DNA of 64,000 nucleotides, from assembly GCF_019049255.1 (NCBI RefSeq), contig NZ_JAGMUJ010000030.1, forward strand, positions 310,001 through 374,000, read 5' to 3'. The notes beneath the pieces were generated by a model that searched no databases, had not been told where the DNA came from, and saw only the letters and a list, made by a program, of their open reading frames with translations. Numbering within the stretch: the stretch's first letter is position 1; the number at the start of each line of letters is the position of its first letter. The position numbers and the translations under genes were made by a program. The stretch comes from Streptomyces sp. AC558_RSS880 (GTDB lineage Bacteria > Actinomycetota > Actinomycetes > Streptomycetales > Streptomycetaceae). Below, one piece after another: positions 44,111 to 52,614 of the stretch.

Positions 44111-44545
44111 ATGCCGGAGCTGTCGCAGGACGCCGAGCGGGCGAGGGCGCCGCTGCCCTTCGGGGTGGCCGAGGTGACCGGGCCGTCCATGGTGCCCACG
44201 CTGCACCACGGGGACCGGCTCCTGGTGCACTACGGCGCCCGGGTCAAACGCGGGGACGTGATCGTGCTGCGGCATCCGTTCCAGCAGGACCTGCTCGTCG
44301 TCAAGCGGGCCGCCGAGCGACGCGAGGGCGGCTGGTGGGTGCTCGGGGACAACGCGTTCGCGGGCGGTGACAGCACCGACTACGGGGTGGTGCCCGACGA
44401 GCTGGTGCTCGGCCGGGTCCGGTTCCGCTACCGGCCGCGCGGCTCCGAGCGGCGTTCGCCGCTGGCCGTGGTGGGCTGGGCGCTGTCGTCGGCCCGGCCC
44501 GTGCTCTCCGGCCGGTCGGCCTCCAGGCGCTTGCGGGCGCGGTAG
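44111..44545 (+). CDS. sodX: Nickel SOD maturation protease SodX
   Basis: Encodes 144 residues from ATG 44111, 7 nt after GGGGAGGTG. It is an S26-type signal-peptidase-like enzyme without a membrane anchor. The Ser nucleophile is in VTGPSMVPTLHHGD, and the Lys is in LLVVKRAAER, followed by WWVLGDNAFAGGDSTDYG. It cleaves the SodN propeptide. Its last 118 bp overlap the convergent CGNR gene tail to tail. Confidence 0.95.
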   Translation: MPELSQDAERARAPLPFGVAEVTGPSMVPTLHHGDRLLVHYGARVKRGDVIVLRHPFQQDLLVVKRAAERREGGWWVLGDNAFAGGDSTDYGVVPDELVLGRVRFRYRPRGSERRSPLAVVGWALSSARPVLSGRSASRRLRAR

Positions 44546-45078
44546 GCGGCCACGTTGGCGCGGGTGGCGCAGCGGTCGGAGCAGTAGCGGCGGGAGCGGT
44601 TGGTGGAGGTGTCCAGGTAGGCGTTGCGGCAGGGCGACGCCTCGCACAGGCCGAGGCGGTCCACGCCGTACTCGGTGAGGTGGAAGGCCAGGCCCATCGC
44701 GGCGATGGCGGCGTAGCCGGCGGTGGCGTTGGACGGGTGGTCGGCCAGGTGCATGTGCCACAGCGGGCGGCCGTCGTCGTCGCGGAAGTCGTGGCCGGAG
44801 ATCTGCGGGCTGACCGGGAACTCCAGCAGCAGTGAGTTCAGCAGGTCGACGGCGAGGGTCTCGTCGCCGCCGTCCGCCGCCTCGAAGACCGAGCGGAGCC
44901 TGGCCCGGACCGAGCGGAACCGCGTCACATCGGCGTCGGTGGTGCGCCGGGCGGCCGACTGGTTGGCGCCGAACAGATCGCGGACGGCCTCGACGGAGGT
45001 GAGCGTGTCCTTGCCCCGGGCCGGTTCCTCGGTGTTGACGAGGCGTACGGCGTAATCCGAGTAATAGGCCAGTTCCAC
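44428..45078 (-). CDS. ABATE/CGNR zinc finger regulator
   Basis: Encodes 216 residues from GTG 45078. The N-terminal stress-induced ABATE domain (DYAVRLVNTEEPARGKDTLTSVEAVRDLF) is followed by the C-terminal zinc finger GLCEASPCRNAYLDTSTNRSRRYCSDRCATRANVAAYRARK, where Cys pairs bind zinc and an Arg-rich helix binds DNA. The tail beyond about 180 is disordered and overlaps the end of sodX antisense. Confidence 0.92.
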   Translation of the reverse strand: MELAYYSDYAVRLVNTEEPARGKDTLTSVEAVRDLFGANQSAARRTTDADVTRFRSVRARLRSVFEAADGGDETLAVDLLNSLLLEFPVSPQISGHDFRDDDGRPLWHMHLADHPSNATAGYAAIAAMGLAFHLTEYGVDRLGLCEASPCRNAYLDTSTNRSRRYCSDRCATRANVAAYRARKRLEADRPESTGRADDSAQPTTASGERRSEPRGR

Positions 45079-45178
45079 TTGTAGTCCTTACGCAGGAGAT
45101 CTATCGTCATGAGCGCGGTCGGGTAACAGACGATTCCGCATCCAGGGTATTACGGGACGTACGTGAGGGAGGCGCTCG

Positions 45179-45949
45179 ATGACGGACGCGGACACCACCA
45201 CGGCCACCGCCGACTGGCGGGCCTGGCAGGAGAGCTGGGACCGGCAGCAGGAGTGGTACATGCCGGACCGCGAGGAACGCTTCCGGGTCATGCTCGACAT
45301 GGTGGAGGCCCTCGTCGGCACCGCGCCGCGCGTGCTCGACCTCGCCTGCGGCACGGGCAGCATCACCGCCCGGCTGTTCGACCGGTTCCCGGACGCCACC
45401 AGCACCGGCGTCGACCTGGACCCGGCGCTGCTCGCCATCGCGGAGGGCACGTTCGCGGGGGACGAGCGGGTCTCCTTCGTGACGGCCGACCTCAAGGACC
45501 CCGAGTGGCCGGCGAAGCTGCCCCACGACTCCTACGACGCCGTACTGACCGCGACCGCCCTCCACTGGCTGCACCGGGAACCTCTCGCGGACCTCTACGG
45601 GCACATCGCGGGGCTCGTCCGCGACGGCGGTGTCTTCATGAACGCGGACCACATGATCGACGACACCACGCCCCGGATCAACGCGGCCGAGCGCGCCCTG
45701 CGCCACACCCGCATGGATCAGGCCAAGCGGGACGGTGCCCTCGACTGGGCCCAGTGGTGGCAGCTCGCCGCGAAGGACCCGGTCCTCGCCGGACCGACGG
45801 CCCGCCGGTTCGAGATCTACGGCGAGCACGCCGAAGGCGACATGCCGTCGGCCGCCTGGCACGCGCGCGTGCTGCGCGAGAAGGGGTTCGGGGAGGCGCG
45901 GCCGGTGTGGTGCTCGCCGTCGGACACCCTGCTGCTGGCACTGAAGTAG
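45179..45949 (+). CDS. SAM-dependent methyltransferase
   Basis: Encodes 256 residues. The class I SAM-binding motif is VLDLACGTGSITARLFDRFP (about 55-75), with motif II STGVDLDPALL and a later YDAVLTATALHWLH typical of UbiE/Coq5-like small-molecule methyltransferases. The substrate is unknown. It ends just before a strong bidirectional terminator. Confidence 0.88.
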   Translation: MTDADTTTATADWRAWQESWDRQQEWYMPDREERFRVMLDMVEALVGTAPRVLDLACGTGSITARLFDRFPDATSTGVDLDPALLAIAEGTFAGDERVSFVTADLKDPEWPAKLPHDSYDAVLTATALHWLHREPLADLYGHIAGLVRDGGVFMNADHMIDDTTPRINAAERALRHTRMDQAKRDGALDWAQWWQLAAKDPVLAGPTARRFEIYGEHAEGDMPSAAWHARVLREKGFGEARPVWCSPSDTLLLALK

Positions 45950-45960
45950 CCGGAGGAGAA

Positions 45961-45999
45961 CGCGAAGGGGCGGTACGGACTCCGTACCGCCCCTTCGCG
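45961..45999. terminator. Bidirectional hairpin terminator
   Basis: CGCGAAGGGGCGGTACGGA (45961-45979) is the exact inverted complement of 45981-45999, a 39-bp near-perfect palindrome. It sits between the convergent methyltransferase and ABC ATPase genes. Confidence 0.9.
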
Positions 46000-46006
46000 T
46001 GTCCGC

Positions 46007-46816
46007 TCAGAGCACCTTGGACAGGAACGCCCTCGTGCGCTCGTGCTGCGGGTCGGTCAGGACGTCGCGCGGATGGCCCGACTCGACCACCACACCGCCG
46101 TCCATGAAGACCAGGCTGTCGCCCACCTCACGGGCGAAGCCCATCTCGTGGGTGACGACGACCATCGTCATACCGGACTCGGCGAGGTCGCGCATGACGT
46201 CGAGGACGTCACCGACCAGCTCCGGGTCGAGCGCCGAGGTCGGCTCGTCGAAGAGCATCAGCTTGGGATCCATGGCGAGCGCCCGCGCGATCGCCACGCG
46301 CTGCTGCTGGCCGCCGGAGAGCTGCGCGGGGTAGTTCCCGGCCTTGTCGCCGAGGCCCACGCGCTCCAGGAGCTGCATCGCGCGCTCCCGGGCCTGCCCC
46401 TTGCTCACGCCCTTGACCTGGACCGGCGCCTCCATGACGTTCTCGACGGCCGTCATGTGCGGGAACAGGTTGAAGCGCTGGAAGACCATGCCGATGTCCC
46501 GGCGCTTCAGGGCGACCTCGCTGTCCTTGAGCTCGTACAGCTTGTCGCCCTTCTGGCGGTAGCCGACCAGCTCCCCGTCGACGTACAGACGTCCGGCGTT
46601 GATCTTCTCGAGGTGGTTGATACACCTGAGGAAGGTGGACTTGCCGGAGCCGGAGGGGCCGATGAGGCAGAACACCTCGCCGGTCTTCACCTCCAGGTCG
46701 ATGCCCTTGAGGACCTCGACGTGGCCGAAGGACTTGTGCACGCCCTCCGCCTTGACCATGGGGACGACGGAACCCTTCACGGGCGTGTCCGTCCTGCCGA
46801 GCTTCTGCCCGCTCAT
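46007..46816 (-). CDS. Polar amino acid ABC transporter ATP-binding protein
   Basis: Encodes 269 residues. Walker A is GPSGSGKST, the signature is LSGGQQQR, Walker B is [14 protein letters not shown], and the switch His is in [10 protein letters not shown]. It is closest in pattern to GlnQ/GluA importers. The start overlaps the permease stop by 4 bp. It is the last gene of the binding protein-permease-ATPase operon. Confidence 0.95.
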   Translation of the reverse strand: MSGQKLGRTDTPVKGSVVPMVKAEGVHKSFGHVEVLKGIDLEVKTGEVFCLIGPSGSGKSTFLRCINHLEKINAGRLYVDGELVGYRQKGDKLYELKDSEVALKRRDIGMVFQRFNLFPHMTAVENVMEAPVQVKGVSKGQARERAMQLLERVGLGDKAGNYPAQLSGGQQQRVAIARALAMDPKLMLFDEPTSALDPELVGDVLDVMRDLAESGMTMVVVTHEMGFAREVGDSLVFMDGGVVVESGHPRDVLTDPQHERTRAFLSKVL

Positions 46817-47748
46817 GCCATGCCTCCCTTCGGGCGGCCGAGGGAGAGCATGTTCGCCCTGACCTTCTGCCACGGCGTCGGCGGCAGCTGGCGCGTGGAG
46901 CCCTTGGCGTAGTAGCGCTCCAGGTAGTACTGGCCGACGCTGAAGACCGAGGTCAGCAGCAGGTACCAGGCCGCGGCGAGGAACAGCATCTCGGCCGGGG
47001 CACCGGAGCTCTGACCGATGTCCTGCGCGACCCGGAACAGTTCGGAGTACTGGACGACCGAGACCAGCGAGGTCGTCTTCAGCATGTTGATGACCTCGTT
47101 GCCCGTCGGCGGCACGATCACGCGCATCGCCTGCGGGATGACGATCCGGCGCAGCGTCTTCGCGTGGCTCATGCCCAGCGCGTGCGACGCCTCGGTCTGG
47201 CCCTCGTCGACCGAGAGCAGACCGGCCCGGCAGATCTCCGCCATGTACGCGGCCTCGTTGAGGCCGAGACCCAGCAGCACCGTCAGGAGCGGGGTCATGA
47301 ACTGCGACCACTCGTCCTTGTAGACCGGTCCCAGGTTGATGTACTCGAAGACCAGGCCCAGGTTGAACCAGACCACCAGCTGCACCAGGACCGGGGTGCC
47401 GCGGAAGAACCAGATGTAGAACCACGCGATCGTCGAGGTCACCGGGTTCTTCGACAGGCGCATCACGGCCAGCAGAATGCCGCCGAAGATACCGATCGCC
47501 ATGGCCAGCACGGTGATCAGCAGCGTCTTGACGACGCCGTCGAGGACGCGGTCGTCGAGGAAGTACTCGGGGATCGCGTCCCAGTTGATCCTGCCCTGGG
47601 AGAACGCGTAGACGATCCCGCCGAGCAGGACGAGGGCGATGACGGCGGAGACGTACCGCCCGTAGTGCCGGACCGGGATGGCCCTGATGGCCTCCGGACC
47701 GGCCGGGGGTGTGCCGGCCGGGCCCGTCGTCTTGTCGATGTCAGTCAC
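46813..47748 (-). CDS. Polar amino acid ABC transporter permease
   Basis: Encodes 311 residues from GTG 47748. After a 35-residue cytoplasmic start there are about five helices. The ABC coupling loop is [33 protein letters not shown] (EAA motif). [16 protein letters not shown] is the His/Glu/Gln-type permease signature. A single permease gene implies a homodimeric channel. Confidence 0.94.
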   Translation of the reverse strand: MTDIDKTTGPAGTPPAGPEAIRAIPVRHYGRYVSAVIALVLLGGIVYAFSQGRINWDAIPEYFLDDRVLDGVVKTLLITVLAMAIGIFGGILLAVMRLSKNPVTSTIAWFYIWFFRGTPVLVQLVVWFNLGLVFEYINLGPVYKDEWSQFMTPLLTVLLGLGLNEAAYMAEICRAGLLSVDEGQTEASHALGMSHAKTLRRIVIPQAMRVIVPPTGNEVINMLKTTSLVSVVQYSELFRVAQDIGQSSGAPAEMLFLAAAWYLLLTSVFSVGQYYLERYYAKGSTRQLPPTPWQKVRANMLSLGRPKGGMA

Positions 47749-47780
47749 GGGTGTTGCCTTTCAGCGCCGCTCGGCCGCGG

Positions 47781-48737
47781 TCACTTGCCGCCGTTGATGG
47801 TGGCTTCCTTCACGGCGCCCTCCGCGACGCCCCACTTGTCCAGGACCTTCTGGTACTCGCCGTTCTTGATGATCTCGTCCAGCGCGGCCTTGAGGGCGTC
47901 CCGCAGCTGCGTGTCCTCCTTGGCGACCGCGATGCCGTACGGGGCGGCCTCGACCTGCTCGCCGACCAGCTGGAAGTCGTTGCCGCCGCCCGAGGTCTTC
48001 ACGGCGTACGCGGCGACCGGGAAGTCGGAGGAACCGGCGTCGGCACCGCCCGCGCGCAGGCGGGTCTGGGCCTGCTGGTCGTTGTCGTAGGCCTCGATGG
48101 TGAGCTTCTCGCCCGTGGGGCACTTCTCCGCCTCGGCCTTGGCGAGGTCCTCCGAGACCGTGCCGCGCTGGAGCACGATCTTCTTGCCGCACAGGTCGGA
48201 CCAGGTCTTGATGCCCTGGTCGTCGCCCTTCTTGGTGTAGATCGAGACACCCGCGGTGAAGTAGTCGACGAAGTCGACGCCCTCGCCGACCTTCTTGCCG
48301 GTCTCGGAGTCGACGCCCTCCTGGCGGTCCTTGGTGTCGGTCATCGCGGACATGGCGATGTCGTACCGGTCGGAGCGCAGACCGGTGATCAGGGTGTCGA
48401 AGGTGCCGTTCTCGAACTCGAACTTGACGCCGAGCTGCCTGCCCATGGCGTCCGCGAGGTCGGGGTCGATGCCGACGGTCTTGCCGGAACCGTCCTTGAA
48501 CTCGACCGGGGCGTACGCGATGTCCGAGCCCACCTTGATGACGCCCGCCTTGCGGATGTCGTCCGGGAGCTTGTCGGCGAGGGGAGCGGCGGACGTCTCG
48601 GAGGTGCTGACGTCGTTGCCCTCGTCCGTCTGGTCACCGCAACCGGTGAGAAGCAGTGCGCCTGCGACCGCGATCGCGCCGACCGCTGCTGTCCGGGACC
48701 TCGCGGCGGTGGTACGACGGGTGGTGCTTGCGGTCAT
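47781..48737 (-). CDS. Polar amino acid ABC transporter substrate-binding lipoprotein
   Basis: Encodes 318 residues from ATG 48737 with GGAGGAACC ahead. A twin-Arg-containing signal ends in the lipobox LLLTGC (Cys33), so the mature protein is lipid-anchored outside the membrane. The family 3 binding fold follows: GVIKVGSDIAYAPVEFKDGSGKTVGIDPDLADAMG and later RYDIAMSAMTDTKDRQE. Glutamate or a related amino acid is the likely ligand. Confidence 0.93.
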   Translation of the reverse strand: MTASTTRRTTAARSRTAAVGAIAVAGALLLTGCGDQTDEGNDVSTSETSAAPLADKLPDDIRKAGVIKVGSDIAYAPVEFKDGSGKTVGIDPDLADAMGRQLGVKFEFENGTFDTLITGLRSDRYDIAMSAMTDTKDRQEGVDSETGKKVGEGVDFVDYFTAGVSIYTKKGDDQGIKTWSDLCGKKIVLQRGTVSEDLAKAEAEKCPTGEKLTIEAYDNDQQAQTRLRAGGADAGSSDFPVAAYAVKTSGGGNDFQLVGEQVEAAPYGIAVAKEDTQLRDALKAALDEIIKNGEYQKVLDKWGVAEGAVKEATINGGK

Positions 48738-49320
48738 GGTGGGTTCCTCCGGCGGATGGGTGGAGATGCCGATGGGTGGGCCACTGCCGACGGGTATCGG
48801 CAGCGCCGCAGGTCGACGAGAACACACGTCTTCGAGTGTCGCGACCTCGTGCGATTACGGCATCTTGCCATTCGGTCTGAGCCATTCAGGGGGCCCGCGA
48901 TGTCAAAATCAGATAACGGGCGACACCCGAACCGCATCACTCCAGGACATCCGACCGGACAGTCTGCGGGAATCCTTCACTCCAGCCGGAAGATCTTCGG
49001 CTCATTCCAGGATGTGGACTCGTTCGCCGTGGCTTTTGTTCCGATTGTGGGCTTGCCGGTGGTGGACGCCGACCTTGTCCTTGTATCGGGTGACAATGCG
49101 GGGCGGCGGTATGTGACCTTCGCGTTATGGACTCGTCGCCGGTGGCGTCCGTCCGGTAAGAAGGTTCTTTACACCCCTCATCCGGGGCTCAGGGCGCGTG
49201 TGCGGCGCGCCCGTCGTGTTCGGCCCGTACGCATCAACCCTCCGGGCCTTGCGCGGTCCCGCCCACCCCTCACCAGGAGTGGCAACCCTCAAACCATGAA
49301 TACTTAAGGGGTAAAACCAA
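48738..49320. promoter_or_regulatory. 583-bp divergent promoter region
   Basis: This gap lies between the binding lipoprotein (minus) and malic enzyme (plus) genes, and G+C falls compared with both. On the minus strand TTGACA lies at 48906-48901, but the -10 is weak. AAGGGG at about 49308 is the malic enzyme ribosome-binding site. No convincing gene, repeat or terminator was found. Confidence 0.4.
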
Positions 49321-50559
49321 GTGGCAGCGGAGATTGTCAATCCTCGCAGCGACAGCGAAAGCCGGAACGGTCATACGGAGCAGGGCGACGGGGCCGAGCC
49401 CCTCGACTCCTTCGACCCGGCGTTCGCGCTGCACCGCGGCGGCAAGATGGCTGTGCAGGCCACTGTGCCGATCCGTGACAAGGACGATCTGTCCCTGGCG
49501 TACACGCCCGGCGTCGCGAAGGTGTGCAGCGCGATCGCCGAGCAGCCGGAGCTCGTCCACGACTACACGTGGAAGTCACAGGTCGTCGCCGTCGTGACGG
49601 ACGGCACGGCCGTGCTGGGGCTCGGTGACATCGGGCCCGAGGCGTCCCTCCCGGTGATGGAGGGCAAGGCCATCCTCTTCAAGCAGTTCGGCGGCGTGGA
49701 CGCGGTCCCGATCGCCCTGAACTGCACCGACGTGGACGAGATCGTCGAGACCGTGGTCCGGCTCGCCCCGTCCTTCGGCGGGGTGAACCTGGAGGACATC
49801 TCCGCGCCCCGCTGCTTCGAGATCGAGAAGCGGCTGCAGGAGCGGCTGGACATCCCGGTCTTCCACGACGACCAGCACGGCACGGCGGTCGTGACGCTGG
49901 CCGCGCTGCGGAACGCCGCGCGGCTGAGCGGACGCGCCCTCGGTGATCTGCGCGCCGTGATCTCGGGCGCGGGCGCCGCGGGTGTCGCCATCGCCAAGAT
50001 GCTGATCGAGGCCGGTGTCGGCGATGTCGCCGTGGCCGACCGCAAGGGCGTCGTGTCACGGGACCGCGAGGACCTCACGCCGATCAAGGCGGAGCTGGCG
50101 TCGTTCACCAACAAGGCCGGCCTCTCGGGCTCGCTGGAGTCGGCGCTGGCCGGTGCCGACGTCTTCATCGGGGTCTCCGGCGGCACGGTGCCGGAGGCGG
50201 CGGTGGCGTCGATGGCCGAGGGCGCGTTCGTCTTCGCCATGGCCAACCCCGACCCCGAGGTGCACCCGGAGGTCGCGCACAAGTACGCGGCGGTCGTGGC
50301 CACCGGGCGGTCGGACTTCCCGAACCAGATCAACAACGTGCTGGCGTTCCCCGGGATCTTCGCGGGCGCGCTGCAGGTGCGGGCCTCCCGGATCACCGAG
50401 GGGATGAAGCTGGCCGCCGCCGAGGCGCTGGCCTCGGTGGTCGGTGACGATCTCGCCGCCGACTACGTCATCCCGTCCCCGTTCGACGAGCGGGTCGCCC
50501 CCGCGGTGACGGCGGCGGTGGCCGCGGCAGCCCGGGCGGAGGGTGTCGCCCGCCGCTGA
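49321..50559 (+). CDS. Malic enzyme, NAD(P)-dependent
   Basis: Encodes 412 residues from GTG 49321. It converts malate to pyruvate and CO2, linking the citrate cycle to pyruvate. The malic N domain has LSLAYTPGVAKVC and the acidic metal site in FHDDQHGTAVVTLAALRNAAR. The nucleotide domain has the glycine-rich loop ISGAGAAGVAIAKML. This short bacterial form lacks a phosphotransacetylase fusion. A hairpin terminator follows. Confidence 0.94.
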   Translation: MAAEIVNPRSDSESRNGHTEQGDGAEPLDSFDPAFALHRGGKMAVQATVPIRDKDDLSLAYTPGVAKVCSAIAEQPELVHDYTWKSQVVAVVTDGTAVLGLGDIGPEASLPVMEGKAILFKQFGGVDAVPIALNCTDVDEIVETVVRLAPSFGGVNLEDISAPRCFEIEKRLQERLDIPVFHDDQHGTAVVTLAALRNAARLSGRALGDLRAVISGAGAAGVAIAKMLIEAGVGDVAVADRKGVVSRDREDLTPIKAELASFTNKAGLSGSLESALAGADVFIGVSGGTVPEAAVASMAEGAFVFAMANPDPEVHPEVAHKYAAVVATGRSDFPNQINNVLAFPGIFAGALQVRASRITEGMKLAAAEALASVVGDDLAADYVIPSPFDERVAPAVTAAVAAAARAEGVARR

Positions 50560-50575
50560 GACGCGCGGATCGCCG

Positions 50576-50607
50576 ATGGGCCCCGTCCCCGGGTGGGCGG
50601 GGCCCAT
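50576..50607 (+). terminator. Rho-independent terminator after malic enzyme
   Basis: ATGGGCCCCG pairs with CGGGGCCCAT over 10 bp around a 12-base loop and is followed by TTTCTTT. Confidence 0.85.
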
Positions 50608-50722
50608 TTCTTTGCCGGGGGCTTGGGCCGCCCGGGTGGCGGGGCCCGCCGGGTGGCAAGAGGGCGTGTCTCACAGTCGGGCCTGGTTCCTTCGGCGGGG
50701 CGGGGAACCTATCGTCAAGGTC

Positions 50723-51688
50723 ATGTTCGCCGTCTACGCCGCCCGAATCGACCGCGACCAGCCGCTCGCGGGTCTGGAGCTGGGAGAGCGTCCCGCTCCC
50801 GAGTCCCGGCCCGGCTGGAGCACCGTCACGGTCAAGGCCGCCTCCCTCAACCACCACGACCTCTGGTCCCTGCGGGGCGTGGGCCTCGCGGAGGACAAGC
50901 TGCCGATGATCCTCGGCTGTGACGCCGCCGGCGTCGACGAGGACGGCAACGAGGTCGTCCTGCACTCGGTGATCGGACAGAGTGGCCACGGGGTGGGCCC
51001 CCGCGAGCCCCGGTCCATCCTGACCGAGCGCTACCAGGGCACGTTCGCCGAGCAGGTCGCCGTGCCCACCTGGAACGTCCTGCCCAAGCCGAAGGAGCTC
51101 TCCTTCGAGGAGGCCGCCTGTCTGCCGACCGCCTGGCTGACCGCGTACCGGATGCTGTTCACCAACGCCGGGGTGCGGCCCGGGGATTCCGTCCTGGTGC
51201 AGGGGGCCGGGGGTGGCGTCGCCACCGCCGCGATCGTGCTCGGCAGGGCCGCGGGGCTGCGGGTCTTCGCCACCAGCCGGGACGAGGCCAAGCGCAAGCG
51301 GGCGCTGGAGCTCGGCGCCGTGGAGGCGGTGGAGCCCGGGGCGCGGCTGCCGCAGCGGGTCGACGCCGTGATCGAGACCGTGGGGGCGGCCACCTGGTCC
51401 CACTCGGTGAAGTCGCTGCGCCCCGGCGGCACGCTGGTGATCTCCGGCGCCACCAGCGGTGACCGGCCCTCGCACGCCGAGCTGACCCGGATCTTCTTCC
51501 TGGAGCTCAAGGTCGTCGGGTCGACCATGGGCACCAAGGACGAGCTGGAGGACCTGCTCTCCTTCTGCGCCGCCACCGGTGTACGGCCCGTCATCGACGA
51601 GGCGCTGCCCATGGACCGGGCGCGGGAGGGCTTCGAACGGATGGAGTCCGGGGGGCAGTTCGGCAAGATCGTGCTCACGCATCCCTGA
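50723..51688 (+). CDS. Zinc-free MDR oxidoreductase (quinone reductase-like)
   Basis: Encodes 321 residues. It has the medium-chain dehydrogenase/reductase fold: an N-terminal GroES-like domain (AASLNHHDLWSLRGVG, CDAAGVDEDGNEV) and an NADP-binding domain (VLVQGAGGGVATAAIVLGRAAGLRVFATSRDEAKRKRALELGA). The structural-zinc Cys cluster is absent. It is probably an NADPH:quinone or enone reductase. Confidence 0.9.
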   Translation: MFAVYAARIDRDQPLAGLELGERPAPESRPGWSTVTVKAASLNHHDLWSLRGVGLAEDKLPMILGCDAAGVDEDGNEVVLHSVIGQSGHGVGPREPRSILTERYQGTFAEQVAVPTWNVLPKPKELSFEEAACLPTAWLTAYRMLFTNAGVRPGDSVLVQGAGGGVATAAIVLGRAAGLRVFATSRDEAKRKRALELGAVEAVEPGARLPQRVDAVIETVGAATWSHSVKSLRPGGTLVISGATSGDRPSHAELTRIFFLELKVVGSTMGTKDELEDLLSFCAATGVRPVIDEALPMDRAREGFERMESGGQFGKIVLTHP

Positions 51689-51748
51689 CGGCGGGGTTCC
51701 GCCCGCTCTTCTCACGGCCGGTCCGGGTCTCCGGGCCGGCCGTCGGCA

Positions 51749-51793
51749 TGTCAACTCGAGTTGACATCGAGAGGGTGTCAACGTAAGTTGACA
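51749..51793 (+). promoter_or_regulatory. Twin 18-bp palindromes forming promoter-operator of the HTH-ClpN operon
   Basis: TGTCAACTCGAGTTGACA (51749-51766) is a perfect palindrome and TGTCAACGTAAGTTGACA (51776-51793) an imperfect copy, with centres 27 bp apart. The TTGACA of the first copy serves as a -35, 17 bp from TAAGTT (51784-51789) in the second. The predicted start coincides with the ATG at 51796, so the message would be leaderless. Both promoter elements are buried in the operators. Confidence 0.75.
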
Positions 51794-51795
51794 TC

Positions 51796-52005
51796 ATGAC
51801 TGAGGCAACCGACCTCGCCGAGCGGGCGGGCGATCGCGACCCACGGGTCGGCCTGCGGGCCGTCGCCGCCCTGCGCCGGCTGCTGGAGCAACTGGAGACC
51901 GTGCAGGTGCGCAACGCGCGCCATCAGGGCTGGTCGTGGCAGGAGATCGCCACCGAGCTCGGGGTCAGCAGGCAGGCCGTGCACAAGAAGTACGGGAGGC
52001 ATTGA
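51796..52005 (+). CDS. Small helix-turn-helix protein
   Basis: Encodes 69 residues from ATG 51796; there is no ribosome-binding site, in keeping with a leaderless start. An N-terminal helix pair (LRAVAALRRLLEQLETVQVRNARHQ) is followed by a compact HTH (SWQEIATELGVSRQAVHKKYG). It most likely binds the twin palindromes that contain its own promoter. The stop overlaps the next start by one base (TGATG). Confidence 0.85.
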   Translation: MTEATDLAERAGDRDPRVGLRAVAALRRLLEQLETVQVRNARHQGWSWQEIATELGVSRQAVHKKYGRH

Positions 52006-52568
52006 TGTTCGAGCGGTTCACGAAGGACGCCCGGGACGTGGTGAAGGGGGCGGTCGAGCACGCGGAGGGGACGGGAGCCGAACGGGTCGGTGCCGAGCAT
52101 CTGCTGCTGGCCCTGCTCGACCGGGAAGGGAGCCGGGCCTCGTTCGCACTGGCCGCCCTCGGTGCCGGTGAGCGACGGGAGTCGGTGCGGGCGGCGCTGG
52201 GGGAGGCCCGGCGCCGGGCCGGGCTGACGCAGGCCGAGACCGACGCCCTCGCCGGGCTCGGCATCGACGTGTCGGAGATCGTGGCCCGGGTGGAGGAGAC
52301 GCACGGGACCGGGGCCCTGTCCGGCCACCGGAAGGCCGGGGGGCGGAGGTCGGGACACCGACCCTTCGACCGTGCGGCCAAGGACGTCCTCACGGGCGCC
52401 CTGCGCGCCGCCACCGCCCTGCGCGACCGCCGTATCGGCGACGAGCACATTCTGCTCGCCCTCACCGCCCGACCCGGCGTCCCCGCCGAGGTCCTCGCCG
52501 ACCACGGCGTGACGTACGAGTCCGTGACCCGGGTCCTTCACGGGGGCGGCGAGGCCAAGGCGGGCTGA
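52005..52568 (+). CDS. Stand-alone double Clp N-terminal domain protein
   Basis: Encodes 187 residues. Two Clp_N repeats (MFERFTKDARDVVKGAVEHAEGTG ... VGAEHLLLALLDREGS; FDRAAKDVLTGALRAATALRDRRIGDEHILLAL) are joined by a Gly/Arg-rich linker at about 110-125. No AAA+ ATPase module follows, so it resembles free substrate-recognition or adaptor domains of ClpC/ClpB. It is translationally coupled to the HTH gene. Confidence 0.9.
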   Translation: MFERFTKDARDVVKGAVEHAEGTGAERVGAEHLLLALLDREGSRASFALAALGAGERRESVRAALGEARRRAGLTQAETDALAGLGIDVSEIVARVEETHGTGALSGHRKAGGRRSGHRPFDRAAKDVLTGALRAATALRDRRIGDEHILLALTARPGVPAEVLADHGVTYESVTRVLHGGGEAKAG

Positions 52569-52578
52569 CGCCGACGCG

Positions 52579-52607
52579 GGCCCGGCCCGGTCGGAGTGGG
52601 CCGGGCC
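52579..52607. terminator. Hairpin between convergent ClpN and PadR genes
   Basis: GGCCCGGCCC pairs with GGGCCGGGCC over 10 bp around a 9-base loop. Confidence 0.75.
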
Positions 52608-52614
52608 AGGAGAC

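Noticed and set aside
47709..49307. Plus-strand frame of 532 codons over the ABC transporter genes
   Set aside because: It is antisense shadow coding; the minus strand carries a complete binding protein and permease.
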